DNA of 64,000 nucleotides from Candidatus Fermentibacterota bacterium (GTDB lineage: Bacteria; JAFGKV01): contig JAFGKV010000238.1 in assembly GCA_016928395.1 (NCBI GenBank), positions 20,341 through 84,340 of the forward strand, read 5' to 3'. A model generated the notes under the pieces. It made no database searches. It was not told where the DNA came from and worked only from the letters and a program-made list of their open reading frames with translations. Of the stretch, positions 1 through 6,919 are shown piece by piece; positions within the stretch are counted from its first letter, which is position 1; every line of letters starts with the position of its first letter. Both the position numbers and the translations under genes were made by a program.

Positions 1-1736
1 ATCGCCTGGGCAAGTGGCCCTGGCCGAGAAGTGTCTTCCATCCCGTGGTCGACTATCTGGCCCGATCCGGCGCACAGGTGATTGGCTTCGACCTGTACTT
101 CCCCGTAGAGAGTGCGACTCAGCCCGAGGAAGACCGACGCCTGGTGAACGCCGCGCTACGAGCAGGCAACACCTGTCACGCGGTCGCTGCCGCCGGTTCT
201 AGGGGAGAGGTGACCCCTGATGATGTTCGGGCTCTCATCTCGGAACGATTCGGTGTGTCCTGCCGGGAGCGGCACGAAGAGTTCGAGCGACTTCTTACAC
301 CGTTTCCCGCTCTTCTGGATGCCTGTGATTGCTTGGGGCACGTTAATGTCCCCCGCGACGTAGACGGTGTGGCGCGGCGGGTGCCGATGGTGGTGTCAAG
401 CCAGGGCATGACCGTGCCCGCCCTGAGCGCAGCCATGTGGTTGTGGGCCCATGATCTCGGCCCACGGGACCTCCTCTGTGGCACGAAGCACATTGTCCTG
501 GGAGAGCCGGGCCCTCGAATACCTGTTGACCATCGGGGACGAGCCCTGTTGCGCTTCGGCAGGCACCCGCGTGTTCCAGTTCCCTTCTCGTCGGTGCTTC
601 ATGTGGCGTTGGCCGAGGCCGAGGGTAAAGAGCCCGATTGGCGGGGAGAAACACTGCCACCGGTCTCATCTGAGATGTTCCGCGATCGCACGGTGATCAT
701 TGCCTTGACCGCCTCGGGGCTTTTCGATCTAGTGTCGACCCCGCTGGGAAGGAGTGTTCCGGGCGTTGAGATCCAGGCCACAGCACTGGAGAACATCCTT
801 GTGGATGGGTTCGTTCGGGCGGCCTGGCCGGGCATAGCCGTGGCCGTGGCAGTCGTGTTGGCCGTTCTTCCCGGCGTGGCGCTTCGACGCTGGTCCACCA
901 CGGGCGGGCTGGCTCTATCGGGTGTTCTTGGCGGTGTCTATGTGGGCGCGGACGTGGTGATGCTCGGGCGCGGTACGTGGATGGCATTGTCCATGCCCCT
1001 GGCTGCCTTGGCGCTGGGAACGGCGGGTCACGTGGTGGCCCTGTACCTTTCGGAAGGTCGCGAGAAACGGCGATACCGCCAGACATTCTCCCGCTATGTG
1101 AGCCGGCAGGTCGTGGAAGAGTTGCTGCGTGATCCAAATGAGGTGCGTCTGAAAGGCGAGCAGCGGGAGATCACCGTACTCTTCTGCGATATCCGCGGGT
1201 TCACTACCTTCTCGGAGACCAAGGCGCCCGAGGACGTCGTGGCCATCCTTGATGAGTTCCTTAGTGCCATGGTCGACGTGGTCTTCGCCCATGGCGGGAC
1301 ACTGGACAAGTTCCTGGGAGACGGCATGATGGTGTTCTACGGGGCGCCGGGGGCGCTGCCCGATCATGCAGAGCGAGCGGTGTTGACGGGGCTAGCCATG
1401 TTGCACAAGCTTGAGGAGTTGAATGCGCGCTGGATCGTGAGAAATTGGCCCGCGCTACGCCTGGGTGTCGGTATCAATACGGGGCCTGCCATCGTGGGCA
1501 GTATAGGGAGCAAGGAGCGCATGGAGTACACGGCCATTGGGGATACGGTCAATACCGCCAGCAGGGTTCAGGCGCTGAACAAGGAACTTGAGACGTCAAT
1601 CCTCGTTACCGGGGCCACGGTCGAGAGCGTTGGCGGGAACCTCTGCTTCACACCGCGCGGCTCATGGAAGGTCCGCGGGCGGCAGCAGGAGGTCAAGCTG
1701 TTCGAGCCGATCTGCACGGAGGATGTCGATGCCTGA
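1..1736 (+). CDS. CHASE2-domain class III adenylate cyclase, 5' truncated by window edge
   Basis: The reading frame is open from the first bases (RLGKWPWPR...), so the true start lies upstream and the GTG at 45 is internal. The N-terminal part matches a CHASE2 extracellular sensor (GAQVIGFDLYFP), followed by about three hydrophobic segments near 800-1060. The C-terminal cyclase domain starts around 1160. It has both metal-binding Asp motifs (LFCDIRGFT and DKFLGDGMMVFYG), the purine-selecting Lys of DKFLGD, and EYTAIGDTVNTASR with the Asp, Asn and Arg expected of an adenylate rather than guanylate cyclase. It should make cAMP at the inner face of the membrane in response to a periplasmic signal. 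The stop overlaps the start of the next gene, a cNMP-binding channel, which suggests co-translation and a direct signalling pair. The family call is firm; the signal is unknown. Confidence 0.93.
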   Translation, partial: RLGKWPWPRSVFHPVVDYLARSGAQVIGFDLYFPVESATQPEEDRRLVNAALRAGNTCHAVAAAGSRGEVTPDDVRALISERFGVSCRERHEEFERLLTPFPALLDACDCLGHVNVPRDVDGVARRVPMVVSSQGMTVPALSAAMWLWAHDLGPRDLLCGTKHIVLGEPGPRIPVDHRGRALLRFGRHPRVPVPFSSVLHVALAEAEGKEPDWRGETLPPVSSEMFRDRTVIIALTASGLFDLVSTPLGRSVPGVEIQATALENILVDGFVRAAWPGIAVAVAVVLAVLPGVALRRWSTTGGLALSGVLGGVYVGADVVMLGRGTWMALSMPLAALALGTAGHVVALYLSEGREKRRYRQTFSRYVSRQVVEELLRDPNEVRLKGEQREITVLFCDIRGFTTFSETKAPEDVVAILDEFLSAMVDVVFAHGGTLDKFLGDGMMVFYGAPGALPDHAERAVLTGLAMLHKLEELNARWIVRNWPALRLGVGINTGPAIVGSIGSKERMEYTAIGDTVNTASRVQALNKELETSILVTGATVESVGGNLCFTPRGSWKVRGRQQEVKLFEPICTEDVDA

Positions 1737-3342
1737 GTGGGGCATGCGCCTTGTCATGTCGTTGGGATTCGTTCTTGGACTCATGATTGTCCGTGCCATT
1801 GTCCACGGCGGGTTTCGGGTTCAGAAGGGGAGGAATCTCTCCGCCTTGGTGGTGTTTACTGCGGGTGTGCGGGTGATGCTGGGCACCCTCTCTCATGTTG
1901 ATCTTCTCGGTCCGTTCCACCCATTGACCGGAGCGGAGACCGTCCGTGCCGTCAATGGCGTTCTTGCACTCTGGGTGCTCATCCTCGTCATCCAATTCCT
2001 CGAGCCATTCCTTTTCGCCTGGATGGTTCCCGCGTCTCGCCGCAAGAGCTTCCCCACCATCCTGCGCGACATGGTTCGTGTGTTTCTGATGATCATCGTG
2101 GTCATGTCGGTACTCAAGACGGGGTTCGGCGTTGGGCTCGGGCATCTTCTTACCACCAGCGCCATCCTCTCGGCGGTCATCGGTCTTGCACTCCAGAGTA
2201 CCCTGAACAATATCCTGGCTGGCATCACCATCTTTGTGGAGAAGCCTTTCGAGGTCGGCGATTGGATAGGTTTAGGGGACAGAGAGGGCATGGTTGATCA
2301 AATGAGCTGGCGGGCTACCCGGATCTGGACCCGCGATAATGACTATGTAGTTGTCCCCAACAGTGTCCTGGCTGAGGGCCAACTGGTGAACTACACCAAG
2401 CCGGCCCAGCTTCACCGGGAACACTTCCCTATCGGCGTGAGCTACTCCGCCCCGCCCAACAAGGTGAAGAAGGTATTGCTGGAAATTGCCCGCGATGCAT
2501 CGCGTCATGGGATCATGCCTGACCCTCCCCCTGAGGTGCTCCTAAGATCCTACGATGATTTCTCGATCGAGTATGACCTCCGGTTCTGGATCGAAGACTT
2601 CCGGAGGCGTGATGTCATTCAAGACGCAGTCCGCTCTAGGGTATGGTACTACTTCCGGAGACACGGTATCGAGATTCCGTTTCCCATCCGGGATGTTGTT
2701 CTGCGGCCTTTGTCGCGCAAGGACTCGGAAGATCGAGGCCGCCGTCAGCGCACGGAGATACTCGATGCGCTTCGTCACGTATCAATCCTGCAACCCCTGG
2801 CGGATGAGGATCTTGAGCGTCTCGTGCCCGAAGTACTGCTCCAGAGCTACGCCTCGGGTGAAAACCTGGTCGTCCAGGACGATTCAGGTGACTGCTTCTA
2901 CATCATCCTTAAAGGCCGTGCCGGGGTGTTCGTTCTCAATGACCGAGGCATTGAGATTGAAGTCGCCACCCTCAGTCGGCACGACCACTTTGGCGAGATG
3001 AGCCTGCTGACCGGTGAGGCACGTAATGCGACGGTCAGGGCCGCGGAGGATTGCATTGTCGCCGTGGTCAGTCGGGATGCGTTCAAGCACGTCATCGAAT
3101 CCAATACCGCCATCCTTGAGGCGTTGACGGAGATCGTACACGCCAGGCTGGAGACCAATCGGCAGCGCCTGGCGGCCTCAGGCAAGGCGGGCGACGAGCT
3201 TCCTCCCGAGCGGGATAAGGGATGGGTTCGATCGACCATGGAGAACCTGCTGGGCGTCGGTCTGCTGCGTGGCTTGACTCGGAAGGGCTCTGGAGGTAAC
3301 GTCGAACCGAAAGGTTCACGCTCTAGAGGAGGAGATGGCTAG
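1729..3342 (+). CDS. MscS-family channel with C-terminal cyclic-nucleotide-binding domain (537 aa)
   Basis: Several transmembrane segments occupy about residues 5-165. They are followed by the MscS pore and beta-domain signature (LQSTLNNILAGITIFVEKPF, then EVGDWI), a soluble vestibule, and a C-terminal cyclic-nucleotide-binding domain (GENLVVQDDSGDCFYIILKG, then FGEMSLLTGEARNATVRA with the cassette Glu and Arg). This is the bCNG architecture, a mechanosensitive-channel fold controlled by cAMP. ATG 1729 is chosen because GGAGG at 1718-1722 is six bases upstream; ATG 1723 abuts the same site and is less likely. The gene overlaps the upstream adenylate cyclase by 8 nt, so the cAMP source and the probable cAMP-gated channel are translated together. 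That the ligand is cAMP is inferred from this neighbour. Confidence 0.92.
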   Translation: MPEWGMRLVMSLGFVLGLMIVRAIVHGGFRVQKGRNLSALVVFTAGVRVMLGTLSHVDLLGPFHPLTGAETVRAVNGVLALWVLILVIQFLEPFLFAWMVPASRRKSFPTILRDMVRVFLMIIVVMSVLKTGFGVGLGHLLTTSAILSAVIGLALQSTLNNILAGITIFVEKPFEVGDWIGLGDREGMVDQMSWRATRIWTRDNDYVVVPNSVLAEGQLVNYTKPAQLHREHFPIGVSYSAPPNKVKKVLLEIARDASRHGIMPDPPPEVLLRSYDDFSIEYDLRFWIEDFRRRDVIQDAVRSRVWYYFRRHGIEIPFPIRDVVLRPLSRKDSEDRGRRQRTEILDALRHVSILQPLADEDLERLVPEVLLQSYASGENLVVQDDSGDCFYIILKGRAGVFVLNDRGIEIEVATLSRHDHFGEMSLLTGEARNATVRAAEDCIVAVVSRDAFKHVIESNTAILEALTEIVHARLETNRQRLAASGKAGDELPPERDKGWVRSTMENLLGVGLLRGLTRKGSGGNVEPKGSRSRGGDG

Positions 3343-4212
3343 GTGAAGGCTCTTCTTGCCGTCGTACTTGTGATGCTCAACCATATTCAGGCAGTTTCGT
3401 GGCCGGCTGCCACTTCTGTTCTATTCGCCGGTGACGGGGCTAGTTGTGAGCTGAGGATCTCTGCCAGCACGTCACCCCGTCCGTTGTGGGAGGGGCGAAT
3501 TCTGGCAAAGGACTCGCGAGTGAGGGTCATCAATCGCCGCGCAGCGGGCACCATACCGCCCGGTCCTGAGGAATTGCTCTGGACCGGGAAGGGCATCGTC
3601 AGGTTCATGGGCGGTCGTCCCGGCGAGTTCTCGCCCGGCCCGGCTCTCACTCTGGCCGAGGTCTACTTGCTTGCCGATTTCTTGGTCCCGCTGTGGACAC
3701 CGTTGTCAACCGAGGATGAGCATAGGCTTCCGCTCGAAAGCGGGTTGGGGCGCGGCTACCTCACCGTCTTGCAGGATGGCAGACCCGAGTCATTGGTGGT
3801 CAACCCATTATCCCGGCCTCTGTGGGATGGCAGCAGCGCGCTGTGCATCACGTTCGAGCACAAAGGTGAGAGCGCTCCATGGCACGTGGCTAGGCTTACG
3901 GGATCTGGCGGAACGTCGCTCATCCTGGAGAGGCTCAGGTTCCGCCGGGACAAGCTTTCTGACGACGTGTTTGCCGTGGAGAATGAAGGAGGTCTCAGGC
4001 TGGCCGACCTTTCCAAGCCGCTGGGCGCGCTTGTCGGTTCGGATGCTGGGGGTTATGCCGAGACGGCGGGGTCCTCTGCGGCATTCAAGTCATCGAAGAC
4101 GGTCAGCAGCGGAGGAAAGGGGTCTCTCTACCTGGGTCCAGTGCCGACGCCCGATGAGGTCGATAGATTCCTCCACGAGGGGAAATTGGGGAGGTACGCC
4201 GATGAGGAGTAG
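3343..4212 (+). CDS. Secreted protein of unknown function (289 aa)
   Basis: The GTG start directly follows the stop of the channel gene and has GAGGAGGAG upstream. A signal peptide (MKALLAVVLVMLNHIQAVSWPA) precedes a body with alternating hydrophobic residues typical of a beta-rich periplasmic fold. I recognise no family; a LolA-like or lipid-binding sandwich is possible but unproven. The last 11 nt overlap the M48 peptidase gene, so the two are probably co-translated. No cysteine lipobox is seen at the signal cleavage region. Confidence 0.75.
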   Translation: MKALLAVVLVMLNHIQAVSWPAATSVLFAGDGASCELRISASTSPRPLWEGRILAKDSRVRVINRRAAGTIPPGPEELLWTGKGIVRFMGGRPGEFSPGPALTLAEVYLLADFLVPLWTPLSTEDEHRLPLESGLGRGYLTVLQDGRPESLVVNPLSRPLWDGSSALCITFEHKGESAPWHVARLTGSGGTSLILERLRFRRDKLSDDVFAVENEGGLRLADLSKPLGALVGSDAGGYAETAGSSAAFKSSKTVSSGGKGSLYLGPVPTPDEVDRFLHEGKLGRYADEE

Positions 4213-5041
4213 AACCCTGATGAGACTGGTCTGGGCGGTGGCCGTAGTGTTGGTGGTGGCCTCCAGTGCCTTGGCCCTACCGAGGATCGACATCGGCAAG
4301 GTCAAGAAGGCACGGGACACGCTGAAGGAAGTGAAACGGCTTCTCCCGATTTCGACGGAGGAGGAGATCGCTATCGGGAAACGTGTGGCGGCCAGGCTGC
4401 AGGAGACTTACGGGGTGTACAAGAATCGAGAGGTCGAGCAGTATGTGGCGCTGGTAGGGACCGCAGTCTCGTGGCGAAGCACCCGGCGTGACGTCGAGTA
4501 TATCTTCTCGATTCTCGACACCGAAGAGGTCAATGCCTACGCCGCGCCCGGAGGTTTCATCCTCATCAGCAGAGGCTTGCTAAGCCGCATGCAGAGCGAG
4601 GCCGAACTGGCCACGATTCTCGGGCATGAAATCTGGCACGTAGAAGCCCGCCATGAGATGAAGAGGGTGCAGCAGGCACAGATTGCCGGCACCCTCGTCT
4701 CGAAAGCTTTGTCAGCCATGACGGGGGAAGAGATAGATCAGGTGGCGGATCTCTGCTTGGAGGTATTGCAGAAGGGGAGGTCCAAGGAGGTGGAACTGGA
4801 GACGGATGTGCAAGGAGCGCGGCTTGCGTCGGAGGTCGGGTACGCACCGCGCGCGCTCCTCGTCCTCTTGTCACGCTTGGGGGGAGCATCGTCTGAGAGC
4901 GCACTCAAGCAACTTATGTCTACTCACCCGAAGACAACGGAACGTATCGGTGTGTTGCAGAAGAAGTACGGCAGCGACCTAAGTGGGTCGCTGGTGGAGA
5001 ACCGGTTCATGGTGCAGATTCAACCCCTGCACAAGTCCTAG
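4202..5041 (+). CDS. Periplasmic M48-family zinc metallopeptidase (279 aa)
   Basis: The product begins with a signal peptide (LMRLVWAVAVVLVVASSALA). The catalytic site is visible: GHEIWH (HExxH) following LISRGLLSRMQSEAELATIL, and a downstream ELETDVQGARLA that supplies the third zinc ligand and the E-x-D segment of M48 enzymes. The size fits the BepA/LoiP-like secreted branch, which handles outer-membrane protein quality control; that role is inferred. ATG 4202 has GGGGAGG about nine bases upstream and overlaps the previous gene; ATG 4220 is an alternative that would keep the signal peptide. Longer forms starting upstream would read through the previous gene and are rejected. Confidence 0.93.
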   Translation: MRSRTLMRLVWAVAVVLVVASSALALPRIDIGKVKKARDTLKEVKRLLPISTEEEIAIGKRVAARLQETYGVYKNREVEQYVALVGTAVSWRSTRRDVEYIFSILDTEEVNAYAAPGGFILISRGLLSRMQSEAELATILGHEIWHVEARHEMKRVQQAQIAGTLVSKALSAMTGEEIDQVADLCLEVLQKGRSKEVELETDVQGARLASEVGYAPRALLVLLSRLGGASSESALKQLMSTHPKTTERIGVLQKKYGSDLSGSLVENRFMVQIQPLHKS

Positions 5042-5073
5042 TCAGTCCACATGAGAGGAGGAAATCTCTGACC

Positions 5074-5325
5074 ATGCGCAAGAAGATCGCTGGAGTGCTG
5101 CTGACCCTCTTGGGTATCGTGGCGGCCATTGGGTGGTCATTTTCGGAAACAGCTCACTTCGAGTCGGCAGACACTGCGCTCGGCGGTGACCTCGTGGACA
5201 AGGGACGCATACTGTGGCAGCCGGAGAGCGGATTTGTCCTGCACGCCGTCTTGTCACAGTTCGTTGCCATAGCTTTGGGTGTGATGGGGATTGTCCTGGT
5301 CGCCCGACGCTCTCTTGCGGACTAG
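5074..5325 (+). CDS. Small membrane protein, two TM helices (83 aa)
   Basis: The ATG has GAGAGGAGGAAAT upstream, a strong ribosome-binding region. Two hydrophobic segments (about residues 5-22 and 58-77) flank a polar loop containing FSETAHFESADTALGG. I recognise no family. It sits between the M48 peptidase and another tiny membrane protein in the same direction, so it is probably part of the same transcript. Confidence 0.7.
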   Translation: MRKKIAGVLLTLLGIVAAIGWSFSETAHFESADTALGGDLVDKGRILWQPESGFVLHAVLSQFVAIALGVMGIVLVARRSLAD

Positions 5326-5340
5326 GTGAGGAGGAGAATC

Positions 5341-5517
5341 ATGGCAGGTGCCATACTTGGATGGGTCCTCATTGCACTGGCGGCAGCGATCCCCGGGCTG
5401 GCCGCGTTTCTCTTCGGGTGGGACAGGATCGCACTCTCCAAGCAGTACATGTGGCTCGGAATCGCTGCGGTCCTGCTGTGGTCCGGCCTCAACTCCCTCC
5501 GCCGTCGCATGGAATAG
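5341..5517 (+). CDS. Small membrane protein, two TM helices (58 aa)
   Basis: The start is placed at ATG 5341 because GAGGAGGA lies just upstream; a GTG at 5326 in the same frame would put that Shine-Dalgarno inside the gene. The peptide is almost wholly two hydrophobic helices (ILGWVLIALAAAIPGLAAFL and YMWLGIAAVLLWSGL), ending in the basic stretch LRRRME. No family is recognised. The spacing on both sides suggests an operon member. Confidence 0.65.
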   Translation: MAGAILGWVLIALAAAIPGLAAFLFGWDRIALSKQYMWLGIAAVLLWSGLNSLRRRME

Positions 5518-5532
5518 CTCAGGTGCATCGCA

Positions 5533-5952
5533 GTGACGCAGGCTCGTGAGGCTGAAGCTGTACTCTCGGAGGAAGAGATCGCTGAACTCCGTGCCCGCGT
5601 TCGCAAGGAATTGGAGGCGGAGGAGGAAGAACGAATCAAGGCCTTGCAGCGGCAACGGGAGTCCCACGCATCTCGCACCGCCCGTGTTCGTGAGATAGAA
5701 CAAGAGGAAGAGGAGCGCTTCTACCAGGAGCGGGGCTATCGGCGTTTCGTGGATCGTTCCGGGAACGTGCGCTGGCTCAGCCCCGAGCAGGCGTCCCGGT
5801 GGGAGGAGGAACGTGCCCTGCACCAACGCCGCCGTCGCGCCATCAGCTATCGGCTGGCGAGCCGGAAGACGAGACGGCTCATCGTGATTGCCGTTGCTGG
5901 AGTCACGCTGGCACTATTCGCTGTGTTTCTCGCCGTGCTCAGGCGGGGTTGA
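5533..5952 (+). CDS. Charged coiled-coil protein with C-terminal TM helix, ERF-ERG-WLSP family (139 aa)
   Basis: A GTG start 15 nt after the previous stop opens a long Glu/Arg-rich helix (about residues 10-65). Next comes a compact conserved-looking segment, ERFYQERGYRRFVDRSG followed by WLSP, then a basic region and one C-terminal transmembrane helix (LIVIAVAGVTLALFAVFLAVL). The predicted topology is a tail-anchored cytoplasmic coiled coil. The gene at 37839-38351 encodes the same layout with the same ERF-ERG-R-V-G-V-WLSP segment, so this is a two-member paralogous family within the window. I know no function for it. Confidence 0.72.
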   Translation: MTQAREAEAVLSEEEIAELRARVRKELEAEEEERIKALQRQRESHASRTARVREIEQEEEERFYQERGYRRFVDRSGNVRWLSPEQASRWEEERALHQRRRRAISYRLASRKTRRLIVIAVAGVTLALFAVFLAVLRRG

Positions 5953-5963
5953 AAGGGGATTCG

Positions 5964-6557
5964 ATGGTGAGAGTCGCTCTCATGGTGCTGCTTGTTCCTT
6001 CTCTGGCCATGGCGGGCTTTCTAGAGGCCCGCAACGCGATCGGCATTAATCTCCAGACCTACAGTGGCCCTCAGCAGGCGTTCTACCGAGACCTGGGCGC
6101 GCAGCTCGTCTATGACGGTTATCCTGAATTTGGCTACGGCATAACCGTCAGGAGCTTCGGAACTGACCGCGTCGGCGCGGAACTGGTGTTCAACTATGCT
6201 GGCAAGTCGGGTTCCATCGATGGGTTGGGTCTCTCCACCATTCAGATCTGTCTCGGTCCCGTCTTCTCCATTCCGATTCTGGGTCAGAGCGAGTATGCAG
6301 TGCCTTTCGGATGCGCAGGGGTAGCGGTGGTACGATCCTCGGTCGACATCGACAGCCAGCTAGATATGGGCCTTTACCTCAAACTCGGTCTTCAGGGCAT
6401 CATCATGGATCATTTCGGCGTTGCCGGTATGATCGCGTACACCCGAGTCAGCGTGAAGTACCATGCCGACAAGGGGCTTGGGGGTGCCGGGTACATAGAG
6501 AAGAACTACCCGTTCGGCGACGGCACCTTCATACTCGAGCTCAGCTATTTTCCCTGA
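5964..6557 (+). CDS. Small outer-membrane beta-barrel-like protein (197 aa)
   Basis: ATG 5964 follows GAAAGGGG and opens a clean signal peptide (MVRVALMVLLVPSLAMAG). The mature chain has alternating hydrophobic and polar residues with many glycines and aromatics and ends in ILELSYFP; a terminal aromatic near the C-terminus is typical of small outer-membrane barrels. No specific family is recognised. It is the last gene of the plus-strand run and converges on the large C25-like gene on the minus strand. Confidence 0.7.
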   Translation: MVRVALMVLLVPSLAMAGFLEARNAIGINLQTYSGPQQAFYRDLGAQLVYDGYPEFGYGITVRSFGTDRVGAELVFNYAGKSGSIDGLGLSTIQICLGPVFSIPILGQSEYAVPFGCAGVAVVRSSVDIDSQLDMGLYLKLGLQGIIMDHFGVAGMIAYTRVSVKYHADKGLGGAGYIEKNYPFGDGTFILELSYFP

Positions 6558-6919
6558 TTGATCCTCGAGGGGTCACCGAGCTACGACACAACGCGGCACT
6601 CCGGAGGCGTCTCGCTTCATTGGTTGGGGATACTCGCCCCCTCGTCGTGGGTGGACCCTGCGCCACGCATGGCGCCGATCCCTGTGCCGTCAGTCTATTT
6701 CCACGTTCGATAGGTCGGTTGTACCGCTACCTTTTTCACCATCTGCTGTATGCCTCAAGTATGGCTTCAGTGACCGTGTAATCCTCAAGGCCATCGGCCA
6801 CCCGCCGGACTCGCCGGGTCCTTTTCGCAAAGGCGTATCCGGCCCGCTCGATGTGGCGGCACAAGGGACGGGGTGCTGCCGCGTTCGCGGCAGCACCCCG
6901 GATGAGCCCTGCGGATCGT
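6558..6919. other. Intergenic region between convergent genes
   Basis: Apart from the hairpin at 6869-6900, I see no gene here. Short open frames exist on both strands but lack ribosome-binding sites and protein-like composition. Confidence 0.6.
6869..6900. terminator. Perfect 15-bp inverted repeat between convergent genes
   Basis: CGGGGTGCTGCCGCG, two T residues, then its exact reverse complement. As RNA this forms a very stable GC-rich stem with a minimal loop. It lies 20 nt beyond the stop of the minus-strand C25-like gene and about 310 nt beyond the last plus-strand gene, so it could serve both. Neither flank carries a T-run, so it is not a textbook intrinsic terminator; it may instead be a 3'-end stabiliser or work with Rho. 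Confidence 0.5.
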
